Assembly (NCBI GenBank): GCA_015039365.1
Contig: WION01000135.1
Location: 1-64,000 of the forward strand
Length of the DNA: 64,000 nucleotides
Direction of reading: 5' to 3'
Source of the DNA: Amanita rubescens
Taxonomy: Eukaryota; Basidiomycota; Agaricomycetes; Agaricales; Amanitaceae
A program made the position numbers and the translations under genes. Position 1 is the stretch's first letter. Each line of letters starts with the position of its first letter. Of this stretch, positions 21,785 to 33,180 are shown piece by piece. The notes under the pieces are model-generated. The model was not told the origin of the DNA and did not search any database. It saw only the letters and a program-made list of their open reading frames with translations.

Positions 21785-24430
21785 ATGTCTATCGTAATCA
21801 AACTTAAAGCGCCCAACACTGCAAGTACACCTGCATTTTTTGATGCGCAGCCAAGCTGGGAAGATCTTGTCTCGGAAATCGACAACATTTTCAAGATCGA
21901 CAAGAAGAATGTTGGTGTTACTTTCATCGACAAAGCCAAGAACTCAATTTTGCTCAAAAACGAGGAAGACCTTCAGCGGTTCTATACTACGTATCTAGGA
22001 GACATCGAATTTTTCGTGCATGATCTGCAGGCTCCTGGTGAGTCCGCTTTCAATTGATTGTTCCTGCCACCCGAATTCATCACTCTCGATTAGCACAAAT
22101 CACTCCCAGTGGATCCAATCTATCTAATCTAGCCGGTACGCAATTAGCAGTCAGACCGATAAATATGCCTCAATAAGTGGCTCAGATGATCAGCTCAAAC
22201 TTTTCTGTTGGGTTTTCGATGCATTTGGCGACCCTTTCTCTGTCATCATTGGAAAAGGTGCGACGGTGGAAGATTTGAAAAAAGAGATCAAGAAAAACAA
22301 TGAAAATTCCCTTGCTCTCAGGACTCTCAAGCTTTGGAAGGTGGGCGAATCTTCCCTGCGCGGGTCGGTGACACCTGATTTTCGGGAAGCTATCTCAATC
22401 GATTCCTTCTGCGGAAATCCGCATGAAGGTTAAACTCGATCAAAGCCCGCAGGAGATCCCAGGCTGCGTCGAATTAGACAGCGGTGATCAATTATCGGGA
22501 CATTTCTCCTCGGTCCCTCGCAAGCACGTCCATATCGTTGTGGAAGTCCCGCCTCCGCCTTCGTGTGAGTATTCTCGTTATCTCTTTATTTTACCCAATT
22601 GCCTGACTCGTAATTTTCCCGTGTCCCATCAACCATCCTCCACAAGTAAAAAGAAAACGTGATGACATCCGTTAGTCCTCTTCTGGATGCGTCATATTCT
22701 ACTGATGTTTTTTTTTAACAGCTGATCACATGCGTGAAATTTACGAGCGTTTTTGGAATTGTGGGGAGGATATCTTTCAACAGCGTACTAGTGTTAAGAT
22801 CCCCGACCCATTGTCATTAGAGGTGGACGATGACTCGGAGGTGCTGAATTTGGCAGTTATCAATATCCCATCCTATTTCGGATCACCAGAACTCCTTGTT
22901 ACTGAGATTTACGAGACTTTCTGGGGTCTTCTTGAAGCTGAAGATCAGGAGTGGCAAAATCTGAATTCATCGGACAGTAATGCAGACGGCGATCCACTTC
23001 TCTCTCTATATCAATCGACGATAATCACAGGCCAACCTGGGATCGGTCAGTATGCGGTTGCACACATTCTAAATTTTTGGCTCATTGGATTTCATACTCC
23101 AGGAAAGTCGCTCTTTCTGGCACACGTACTTGCTCGACGACTAGCAAATGGGAGGACCACCATTTACTGCGACGATGATACAAGCGCTTACATATTCGAT
23201 GACAAGGGCATCAGAAGCTTGACTTTTACCGAAAACAAGGACCGCATCTGGGAGTTGGACCACGATTTGAAATGCTGTGCATTGGTCAATCTCGGAGAAC
23301 ACCTCGCATCAGCGCCTACGGTGTTTTACCCGACCCTCATTCGTAAGGGCAGGGTCGTTTTGGCCGCCCCACCGAGCGAGAAGCATTGGGCTGGCTTTCT
23401 CAAGGAGCTCCCGGCGATGACCTATGTTATGCCTACATGGAAATGGGGGCCTTTATATATGGCGAGGCGAGTGAAACGTAGTAGCCACGTGATTGTCACT
23501 TATAGTCAATGTCCATTTCAGCTTACTTTCCGAAGGGAAAACCAATTTGAACGAAGTGGATGTTAAGCACTGCGAAAAGCTGCGGGAAAATAACTCCATT
23601 TTCCGTGGAATCCCACGGCTCTCTTCAGGTCCTTCGACGACGACGGTTTCAAGTTCAATCAGGATGCCATCGACGATGCCATCAACGACATAGAGTCCTT
23701 TGACCAGTTTGTTATCGCAATGAAGGGTGGATTGCCTTTTAATTCAAACACAAGCCACCGTCTAATTAGAGTGGAACCTACCGGTGACGACTGGCTCACG
23801 ATGCGGAGAGAGATAATGAGTAACAACATCGCTGAACGCGTATTTAAACGCTTTCTCGAGATTAAGCACGCGGGTCTCGGAGCAACTGCTGAACTATCTC
23901 GCTAATCCCGACACTCGTACCATGGCCGGCGTTCTGTTCGAGCACGCCGCGCATTTTTCCATTCGCAAGGGCCTCGAACTGAGCATGACTCCCCTGCCCT
24001 CCGGTCGGCGTCTGGCGATTAACGTCCCTCCTGCTGAGAATCAGAAAAGCCGTTATTATTCTTTAAACATTCGGTCCAAGCCGGGATTTCAAAGCCATTC
24101 AGATTTTCACAAATTTTACATGACTCCAACTTTAAAAAATGAGCCTTCTATCGATGCATTGTTTGTCGCCTCGGCACCCAACTTGAATGCCACGTTCCTC
24201 TTCCAGATGACAGTATCCCACCGTCATCCTATCGATTTTCGAGGGCCCGATAAGGTTTTCAAAAACCTTCCGGCACATGCGCAGAAGCAGGTATACTTTG
24301 TGTTTGTCATACCTGCCTTTGGCAGATCAGGAGGTGTTTCAGGGGATTCAGTCACGTCAAAGTATTGACACTCCTCAGAATGCAGACGCAGATAAAGTCA
24401 AGCGGTTTGAAAGGATCCAGCAGTACGTAT
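21785..24430 (+). pseudogene. Crinkler (CRN)-type gene with frameshifts
   Basis: A multi-exon gene with CRN architecture. Exon at 21,785: PB1-like start (IKLKAPNTAS, DNIFKIDKKNVGVTFID). About 22,190-22,560: the ubiquitin-like CRN header (LFCWVFDAFGDPFSVIIGK..TVEDLKKEIK...LKLWK, later RKHVHIVVEVPPP), with an intron after LWK. From 22,730: P-loop domain with Walker A GQPGIG-KS split by a 66-nt intron at about 23,047-23,103. The C-terminal part lies at 23,640-24,410. At least three single-base frame changes interrupt it, near 23,625, 23,877 and 24,320, so a full product is unlikely unless these are sequence errors. In fungi the role of CRN proteins is unknown; oomycete relatives act inside host cells. 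Confidence 0.7.
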
Positions 24431-25049
24431 GTAAACTAGATATCAGTACCTAGTCTAGCTATTCAATATTCAATTCTTGTTGTTTCAAACGTTCCGGGAA
24501 CTGAATTTGAGTTGGCCTCGTGGCTGTTGGTTTGAAATGACATGTTGATGGAATTCATACGTTACACACTTCCGCGCCACTATGCGTACTCCTTGCTCCA
24601 CAGCCTCCCTAATTCCCGCGCGCTCTCTTGAGCAGCCTCGATCTCTGGCTATGATGCACTATGAGCCTACGCTAGTCGACATTTGGCTTGCGGCCAGGTA
24701 CTAGTTTCATTCAAAAAGCGCCTCACATGTGACGTAGTTAACAGTAAGTACAACCGTCACGGCGCGAGATACGATATCATGGTGTTTGGGGTAGGGCGTG
24801 GGAGGTGATTATGATCTGCGGTTGGCGCTACCGATATCGTAACATCAGAATATTCTAGTATTGATGAGGTGATAGGTTCTTGCAGTGCCAGGGGCTGCCA
24901 GGGGGTAGCCGCTTCAGTTGTGCAAGGCTGTGCACAGAGATCTCGCCTTCGCGGCACGGTGACATCGGTGAAAATTCCCGGCGTTACATACCGGCATTTC
25001 GGCCCGCACGCGAAGGACACCTCAAACGCCCTCCAGGCCATGAAGCTCC
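24431..25049. other. intergenic with dispersed repeat copy 2
   Basis: About 620 bases between the Crinkler-type gene and the polymerase relic. Holds the second copy of the 17.2-kb repeat. No gene found. Confidence 0.5.
24505..24650. repeat. dispersed repeat, copy 2
   Basis: See the match at 17,225-17,385; same order of blocks (TACGTTACAC, TACTCCTTGCTCCACAGC, ATTCCCGCGCGCTCTCTTG). Confidence 0.5.
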
Positions 25050-27680
25050 TTGTAGCGTACGGAACATGCGCCCAGAAATCTCAGAGTTCGACTGCTTTCT
25101 CATTGAAGCTTTGTGCGTCCAACTTTTTCCACCATCAAGCTTTTCTTCACAGCGTCGAGTCTCTCGCGACCATCTTGCAACTCACTCACTCGACTCTTTT
25201 TCTCTCCCTTCGACCTCATTTTCTCTCCCTCCAACTCGCTTCCAGAACAATTCCACCGCATCGGTCTCGCCACAGCTTCTCCTTACCGCGACCTCGCACT
25301 TGACCTCGCAAAGGCCTTTCTTCCTCCCCTCCCAGACACATCCGAATGGAATCTCTCCAAAAAAGGCTGAAAAAAGTACTACTACAAGCACGCCGGCAGC
25401 GCCAGTTTCAGCGAACCCGTCCCCTTATCTATCCACGACGGCATCCCGGAATCCTGCTTGTTTTTGATGTAGAAACTATGCCGAAAGTGGGTCGTTCATA
25501 CCCCGTCATCGCCATAGCCACCTCTTCCAATGCGTGGTACGAAGGATCCGTGGTTGGCACAGTTGGATTCAAGGACGTTGAAAAAAGCGGGAAAATCGAG
25601 GGGCGTGGTGAGTAGTACTTTTTTCGTTGCTATCTTACGTTAAGGTGCATCTCCTTCCCGTATTGTCCCCTTACTGCTCAAGCTGGTGTATAATGGTGAT
25701 CAAGGGCTGGGATTACGTCGAAAAGTGGGCAAACTGCGTACCACTCGCGGTCAGAAGACCAGTCAGATCCTCGGGCGAGATGACGTCTAGCGATAACGAC
25801 CTAACGATGGCGTTATCGTCTGGTTCAAAGGACCTGGACGACCGAATACAGGAACTTGCAGCTCGCATGATGGAAGAGGCTAGGAAGGATCCCGAATCCG
25901 TCATTGTTCAAGATCCGTGGTTCTCTCAACTAGATTGGAGCCCAAAGAAAAAGACAAAACAGAAAGAGCAGGAGGAAGCCGAAAGCGCCCTCCATTTTAG
26001 TCTCGACACAAGACAAATCCGGCAAGCGGATTACCTCTCCCACGTTACCGTGCTCGATTAGGCACGGTGCCAAAACGGGGGAGCTGCTTAGTTGAGCCTA
26101 CCCTCCATTTAATGGTACTGGGACTTGATGAAACCCAACTTCCGGTACGATTGATCTCACCCCTCGAAACCGAATTGCACCGCTCCTGTTCAAGTTGGCG
26201 TGGAGAGGTTTCATTCGAGAGAACACGGTTGGATATACCCCGTTCCTTCTTCCGTCTCGGAAACTTCCAAGCACGGATCGTCTCTGACGTTCTCCAACCC
26301 TGCCACTCGACTCTCTCCGATCTAGTTATTCATCACGGTTTTTCAAGTTGCCTCATAAAGATGGTGAAAAAGCAAACGTGGGGTCTCCACTCGGCAAGGC
26401 GTTCGTCAAGTATATGGCGGATGGGGTGCTCACGAGTCCGGGTGGAGAGGCGAAAGAGGCGCTCGAGTTGAACACAGTGTGCGGTTATTGGATGAGCTCG
26501 AGAGATACCAAATGGTCGTTTGGGAGGGCAGTGGGCGGAAGTTGTGTTTCGAGGATAAGGATGACAAGTGGGGCATAATCCACCCTCACCATGGGTATCG
26601 TCACCCGCCGCGCGACTCTTGAAAAGACTTGGTTGACAGGGTTGACAGCTTCCCATGCGAAAAAGAACCGCTTCGGGTCAGAACTGAAAAGCAATGGTCC
26701 GTGCACAACCGAGCTACGGGATCATCGGCGCCTATGTAGATTCGGAAGAGCTGTGGACTTCGAGTTGCATGGGAGGTGCGCAGTTTGGTACTATGCACGG
26801 TGCGATGGCATTGGGGTGGATGACGCTCGAAGGGACGAAAAGCGCTGGGACGGGCAAAGATACTCGGCCTGTCCCGCGACCAAGCTAAAGTATTCGAGGA
26901 TTTATGGGGGTGGGATGAAATATGCCGTTCTGCTCCTCCAAGCCAACGCCGGAATGTCGATATCGGAAGCTAAAAAACTCGCCGAAAATCTGTACGCTTC
27001 CGCAAAGGGCCGCAACGCTCACCGATCCAGCATGTTTGATCGAACCTTTTGGTTCGGAGGATCCGAGAGCTTCGTGTTCAACAAGCTCGGAGAGATTCTG
27101 AATTCAGAGAAGCCAAGGACGTCTGCGTTGGGATGCGGCGTGATGTACGCGTTGAGCAAGGAGTACCTCCCGAACGAATTCGGATCAGATTATATGCCTT
27201 CGAGAATCAACTGGATCGTCCAATCCTCGGGCGTGGATCACCTCGACATGTTGATCGTATCGATTGAATATCTCATCGAGCGGTACCGTATCCGAGCAAG
27301 ATACCTCATCTCGGTGCACGACAAATTGCGGTACCTCGTCAAAGAAGAAGACAAGTACCGCGCTGCGCTCACGTTGATCTGTGGACGAGAACGATGTTTA
27401 TATACGTATATGCTCAGTATGGACGATTTACCGCAGGGCGTCGCGTTTTTTTCGGCGGTGGATGTAACACGGCGGCGTTCTTGAAAGCGCAGGCAGCTCA
27501 GGATTTTGGAATGGTCAAGGGGCTTGCGCAGAAGGCTCACGGTGTCAAGTTTGAAGGTGGAATTGGGGGTAGGCCGGCAAGAAGGGGAGGAAGGGAAAAA
27601 GGGACGAGAAGGTGCCTTTGGGCAATGGAAAGGGGATTGATTGGAGTGAATACGATGGTTGGACGAGTATCATTATTAGT
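25050..27680 (+). pseudogene. decayed mitochondrial DNA polymerase gamma (MIP1)
   Basis: Pieces of a family A mitochondrial DNA polymerase follow in the right order but in changing frames: RDHLATHSL and SLPEQFHRIG (25,150-25,270), exonuclease motif I as VFDVETMPK near 25,460, GWDYVEKW region (25,700), PHKDGEKANVGSPLGKAFVK (26,350), MG.VTRRA..KTWLT then AKKNR.GSELK (26,590-26,690), motif A region YVDSEELW (26,730), ALGWMTLEGTK (26,810), motif B tail YSRIYGGGMKYAVLLLQAN (26,890), WFGGSESFVFNK (27,050) and motif C as SVHDKLRYLV (27,315), ending MDDLPQGVAFFSAVDV (27,430). The invariant HDE of motif C is HDK, and many stops and shifts occur, so it is dead. The N-terminal half is mostly missing. 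The functional gene should lie elsewhere. Confidence 0.85.
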
Positions 27681-29445
27681 GTAATTTTTTCAAAACGGGG
27701 ACGCGCTCCAACTTCACAAAAAGTTATTGTAATACAATTTACGGTGCTAAGACCTAGGCAGGAACAAGTCCTTACTCGTACCAAGCATAGCGCAGGGAGC
27801 GTTCAAGCGAAATCATTTCTCACTTAATCTTCAATACCCTTCGCAGGTGCCGTGGTTTGCGTATTTCGGCGCGCCAGCCTGTTATTCCTCGATTTGGACC
27901 ATGGAAGAAGGCCGGGCTGAAGGGGTTGTTGGTAGAGGCACATGATCCGGTGTGCATCACTTGGGTGGTGGATTAGATATCATCCGTTGAAAGAGAAGGA
28001 GTACTAGCTAGAGCAGGGAGAAGGTCGTCGTCATCTTAACCACTCTGCACCTTGATGCGAATATATTCTGGACTGAGAGTGAGAGGACCAGTAATTTTTC
28101 GTGGACTAATGAGGTCGGTAGCAAAGGAGATACGAGTAGCAGTATCTGCGGATGAAACGCGAGATACGCGTTCACCAGAAGGAATAACCTCAGATAGAGC
28201 GGCACCTGTACCTCGACAGTGGGTCTGAGCGTCACCGGGTGAGGCAGAAGTAGGGTCTGCAATCGTGCGGGGGGACGAATAACCCTGAATGAAAAAATCT
28301 GAGTTGAGATCGCCGACGTCTATGGAGTGTCGCTTTTCCACTCTGTTGATATGGTCCATAATCGGGTGGGAGATGGTACCGATGTGTAGTTTATAAACGT
28401 TGAGGTCGCATTTGGGTCGTGGATGAGCGCCGGGTGTGGATCAAGCAGCCTGAAGCCCGCGGAAGAGGGTCAGTCAAGGTATATACAGAAAGGGATGAAC
28501 GCACCTTCGTAAGTGCTGGTCCCTATAGCCCGAACAGCCCCCCATACCCTTTCCTTACGTCATGTAGTCGACACGTTCACCGAGGATAACGAGAGGGAGC
28601 ATTCAGACTCGGAGCACGGCGTTAGCGAGGTGATTTCTCCCTTGGCTTTGCCATCCGAGTCCGCATATCGCGCCGTGGCACAGATATCTGGTGAAAGAGG
28701 GCTCAGTAGACAAGTCATAACGTTGGCAGTGATTAGTGGGGTGGACTGGCGGAAGACCCGAATAGAAGATGGTGCTGGGGCAGCGTGGACAATTTCAATG
28801 TAGCATGTGGAAGCGGTGGTAGTCAGAGAGGATGGAGCATCGACGTAAAAACGAGCACCTATCCGTATTGTTGCAATATGTAGTTTCGAGAAAGAGCTAG
28901 GATGGCCTGAAGACGGTGAGACGGGTAACTAGCGTGGGACGTTGCCGAATGGAGTTGAAGTTTATCCAAATACGTTTGACTGGGCCTGAGAGCAACGCGG
29001 TTCCCGGGGGTCAGTGCTGCCCCGTGAACTTATAGTCTGCGCGCTCTCACCTTTGACCAAACGTAACCATTCGATTTCGCTCGTACCTGTGCCACACAGT
29101 ATACTCCATCGCTCTGCGCGCTCTTCAAACGCATCGTTTCTGACCAGCTAGAGCCTGCCCACGGTCACCTGACACACCGTTATCTCGCTGTCCTACTAGT
29201 AGCGCCCTGTGCACCTCACGTATTACTAGTAAGTCAACCACATCATCTAACTCACCACTGTTACCTCTGATCTCTTAATCCAGAGTCCAGACACATCATC
29301 CGTTGCCTCAGTCAAGTCCAGTACACTTCTTGATTCACACACTGGCAGCTATCATTGAGGTTTTTTCCATTATCTCTGGTGTGCATTTCCTTTTCACCAC
29401 CCCCTCAATCAAATGATCTGATCTTGATCTTAGCATAACATCATC
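27681..29445. other. long interval with no recognised gene
   Basis: 1.76 kb. A minus-strand frame at 28,036-28,359 (107 codons from ATG, with TTTATAAAC about 45 bases upstream) is the best candidate: Ser/Thr-rich, no known domain. A + strand frame at 28,513-28,803 is similar in character. From about 29,300 the sequence becomes CpG-poor and leads into the GTPase gene, whose promoter must be in the last few hundred bases. Confidence 0.5.
28036..28359 (-). CDS. hypothetical small ORF
   Basis: 107 codons with ATG at 28,359 and a TATA-like TTTATAAAC about 45 bases upstream. Composition Ser/Thr/Ile-rich (SSADTATRISFATDLI). No domain, signal peptide or relative recognised. A weak call that rests only on length and the TATA-like site. 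Confidence 0.25.
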   Translation of the reverse strand: MDHINRVEKRHSIDVGDLNSDFFIQGYSSPRTIADPTSASPGDAQTHCRGTGAALSEVIPSGERVSRVSSADTATRISFATDLISPRKITGPLTLSPEYIRIKVQSG

Positions 29446-32400
29446 ATGGCAGCTACAACTGGTGCACATTCTTTGAGTAGGCTAATTTTTGTGATTCAGC
29501 ATTGCTAACCCTTGACTGACACATATCAGATGCAGACTTACATGTTCAAATGCTCAGGGAACACTATCAATGTCCACACTTTCGCATCCTTGTCATTGGG
29601 AGGGCTAATGCAGGCAAGACAACCATCCTTGAGAAGGTTTGTGGTGTACCAAAGGGGACAAAGCCCATCATATATGATGAGAATGGTAAGTTGGTCTGAG
29701 TTTTATGCTTCCTTTGACTGTTGAGTTTCTTGCAGGTAATCAGCTTGAACAGTCTGTGATTCATTTGATGCCATCAATTGAGGTGATTCAGATAATGATT
29801 TAATGGATGCATCCATTCACATGCAATGATAACAGAGAGGCCTGCATGATATTGGGCATCAAATCACATTCCCTGGAAGTAACTTCATCTTCCATGACTC
29901 TCAGGGTTTTGAATCTGGTTCCACTGAGGAATTGGAGATTGCTTGGGAGTTCATTGAAAAGAGGTCTGCAGAAACTGAGCTGAAGAATCATCTCCATGCA
30001 ATTTGGTATCTTGCTTTATCCCTTTTCATTACTGACTGACCAAGCTTCCTGTAGGTACTGTATACCCATGGACAGTCCTCGTCCCATTAAACCTGAAGAA
30101 CTTGAATTCTTCAATAAAGGAACAGGCAGAGGTAAGTCTGATGAATTCATATATCATTTTGGAGAGATTCTTTACCCTTAACTATTGTAACATCCTTTCC
30201 ATTGCTGCAAAATCTACTGAGTACTAATCTACAGTGTACTGACTAGTAAATATTTCCTTTACAGTTCCATCGGTGGTTATATTCACTAAATTTGATGGCC
30301 AAATAGCCAGTGAATTTGTCAATTTGACTGATGCAAAGGATGAAGATAAGTGGGAGAGAGCCAGGGAAATTGCTGAAATCACTTTTCAGAAAGTTTATCT
30401 TCCTAAAGTTTTGGATGCCAAATATCCTCCCAAGGCATATGTGCTATTGGAAGGTGAGAATGATGTGGATTTTTTCCTGACAAATGGGAGTAATGTTGTT
30501 TCATAGACATGGATTTACCAGAGAAGAATTGTGCTGAATTAACTCAGCAAACTGCTGATGCAATAGATGATGACAGCATACATCAGCTGTTTGTTTTAAC
30601 ACAGATGAATAATCTGGACCTTTCAGCTAAATCTGCACTTCAGTGAGGGTCACATTCATGTCACTTACTAACATTGACATTGTTCAGACATGTTCTGAAA
30701 CATAAACATTGGACATGGGATGATGTCATTCTCATAGTTTTTTCAAAATTTCCACATTTCTGGGTATGCATTTTTGTCAAAGTTAGCATAGGAAAAATAA
30801 AATGGCAAAATAGGTGGACAGGGAGGTAGGTTGCCTTCATCTGGAATGATAAATACTTGCAAAAAGTTCATCAGGAGGTAAGTAATCTTTGTATGAAAAC
30901 AAGATTAGTCATGACATGCTTCAGATTTCCAATAAACAACTGAGTGAAATACAGGTCAGTTGTCACCACAAAGTTCTTGGTGGCAGGATCTGATCTTGTT
31001 GATATCAGTGGGTAAGTGACATTGAACTAGCATAGATGCCACATATCTTCTCATGACAACAGTTTGTAAGTAATGCTTCCTTTCTGATCAGCAGTCTTGT
31101 CCCATAATCTACAGGAAGTGAGTGATGTCACTTAATTTGATGTTTGGTAAATTAAACAATGATGCATTATATGACCAACAGCAAGTGAGTTAATCTATTA
31201 TTGTAAGCAGACTTGTCAATCCCATCTCTTGTGGACAGGGGGTGAGTGATATAGCACTGCCTCACACCACATCTGACTTGCTTAAAGAAAGTAAGCAGCA
31301 TTGATGTTTGTGCAGTTTATCAGGCATAACTCAATGGACAATAGAAAGTTAGTGATTTATGCTGTTGTCTGAAAGATAGTCTCAATAAATTTCATTGGAT
31401 TGATAATAGGAAGTAAGTGACATTTCATTTCTGTCTGCTTATAAACATTATGTCTTGTCACAAAACAACAGACAGTAAATATTTCTCCCTTTCAAAGTGT
31501 CTTCACAACCTATTGAAAATCAAACAGGATGTACGTGATATTTTTGTGAGATGTGAATTCATGATATGAAATACTATGGCAAAAGAGAGTCAGTGGCACT
31601 GTTTCCTTCTTTTCCTGAACTTATTATGCTAATTCCATTCTAAAAGGAAGTGAGTGATGCTGGCCACTTTGCTGCAAGACAGTTTGGACATGGCATTCTT
31701 TTGTTTTATAGATTGTGAGTGATATTGTGAGTTTTGTGAAAGCAGTGAGATCACATCAGTTTTCCTATAAACATAGGAGGTTAGCCACATGTCATGCTGG
31801 TTTAGTGATTCAAAGATGACCTTATCAAAAATTTGCCAATGGCAAACAGAATGTGAGCACATCACTTGAAATAGTTTTGAAAAGCTGTTCTTACCCTATG
31901 GCTGACAGGATGTGAGTGACATTGAAGATTTTTGTGGAACCAGGCAGTCTCATCACATCTGTTCCTATGACCAACAGGAAGTGAGTGACATTGCACATTT
32001 TGTGAAATGGAGTCTTATCACATCTTTTCCTATAATCAACAGCAAGTGAGTGACATTGCACATTCTGTGAAAGACAGTCTCATCACATCTCTCCCTATGA
32101 TCAACAGCTTGTGAGTGACATTGCACATTTTGTAAAAGACAGACCCATCACATCTTTCCCTATGACCAACAGGGAGTGAGTGACATTGCACATGTTGTGA
32201 AAGACAGTCTCATTACATCTTTTCCTATGACAAATAGCAAGTGAGTGACATAACACATTTTGTGAAAGGCAGTTACATCATATCTTTTCCTATAACCAAC
32301 AGATTGTGAGTGACATTGCACATTTTGTGCTGAAAAGCAGTCTCTTCACATCTTTTCCCATGACAAAACAGCTTGTGAGTGACATTGCATATTCTGTGCT

Positions 32401-33180
32401 GAAAAGCAGTCTCACCACATCTCTTCCATGACAAACAGCTTGTGAGTGACATTGCATATTTTGTGAAATGAAGTCTCATCACATATTTTCCTATGTATGA
32501 TCAACAGTTAGTGAGTAACATTGCAAATTTTGTGAAAGGTGGTCTCATTACATCTTTACCTATGACCAATAGGTAGTGAGCAACATTGCACATTTTGTGA
32601 AAGGTAGTCTCATCATATCACCAACAGGGAGTGAGTGATATTGGACATTTTGTGAAAGGCAATCTCACCACATCCCCCCCTTTGACTGATAGCGAGTGAG
32701 TGACATTGCACATTTTGTGAAAGGCAGTACTGTCACATCTTTTCCTATCACCAATAGTTTGTGAGTGACATTGCACATTTTGTGAAATGCAGTCTCATCA
32801 CATTTTTTCCTATCACCCACAGTTTGTGAGTGACATTGGATATTTTTATGAAAGGCACAAGTCCCATCCTATCTTTTCCTATGACCAACAGCAAGTAAGC
32901 AACATTGTGCATTATTGTGAAACACTGTCTCATCAGATCTTTCTTATGAACAACAGCGAGTAAGTGGTAATATACATTGTTGTGAAATACAGTCTCATTA
33001 ATCTTTTCCCATGACTGACAGAAAGTGAGTGACATTGCATATTTTGCAAAAGGCAATCTCATCACATCCTATGCACTATATCAGGAAGTGTGTATATAGC
33101 CTCACCTGTTCTATTTCTTTGCCTTACATTATCATTCATACTAGATTGTAAGATTCACCCAATCCCAGGGCCTCATGTGA
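29446..33180 (+). CDS. P-loop GTPase-domain protein ending in an array of single-codon microexons
   Basis: Nine ordinary exons: 29446-29476, 29530-29685, 29736-29782, 29836-30005, 30055-30131, 30265-30453, 30507-30642, 30688-30763 and 30814-30825 (12 nt), all with canonical sites and matching phases (894 nt, 298 codons). They encode a TrmE/HSR1-like G domain: G1 GRANAGKTT (about residue 30), G3 DSQG in FIFHDSQGFESG, and G4 TKFD in VVIFTKFDG. After the phase-0 exon ending VDRE come 35 exons of exactly 3 nt (30,875-33,087), each with AG before and GT after, then a terminal exon from 33,145 with stop TGA at 33,178-33,180. About 345 residues if all are used. The microexon part and the end are inferred; alternatives are removal of the whole array as one intron, or continuation beyond 33,180. 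The whole gene is CpG-depleted. A TKL kinase gene lies 375 bases downstream on the same strand. Confidence 0.7.
30875..33087 (+). repeat. tandem array of 3-nt microexons separated by 46-70 nt intron units
   Basis: Positions and codons: 30875 GAG; 31009 TGG; 31063 TTT; 31115 GAA; 31182 CAA; 31239 GGG; 31288 AAA; 31345 AAA; 31410 GAA; 31472 ACA; 31528 GAT; 31590 TCA; 31647 GAA; 31712 ATT; 31777 GAG; 31850 AAT; 31909 GAT; 31978 GAA; 32043 CAA; 32108 CTT; 32173 GGA; 32238 CAA; 32303 ATT; 32372 CTT; 32439 CTT; 32508 TTA; 32573 GTA; 32628 GGA; 32693 CGA; 32758 TTT; 32823 TTT; 32892 CAA; 32957 CGA; 33022 AAA; 33085 GAA. Each is preceded by AG (usually CCTATGACCAACAG) and followed by a donor (mostly GTGAGTGACATTGCAC). 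From 31,978 on, units are highly alike with a 65-base period; the 5' units are more diverged and vary from 49 to 73 bases. Two spots (30,954/30,955 and 31,590) are imperfect: no codon between AG and GT at the first, a weak GTGGCA donor at the second. Confidence 0.85.

Noticed and set aside
31000..33090. CRISPR array (regular repeats with short variable parts)
   Set aside because: The variable part is 3 bases, not a spacer; the units are spliceable introns in a eukaryotic gene.
30826..33144. Plain minisatellite inside one long intron
   Set aside because: Not fully excluded, but the exact 3-nt gap with consensus acceptor and donor in every unit, including the diverged 5' units, is hard to explain without use as exons.
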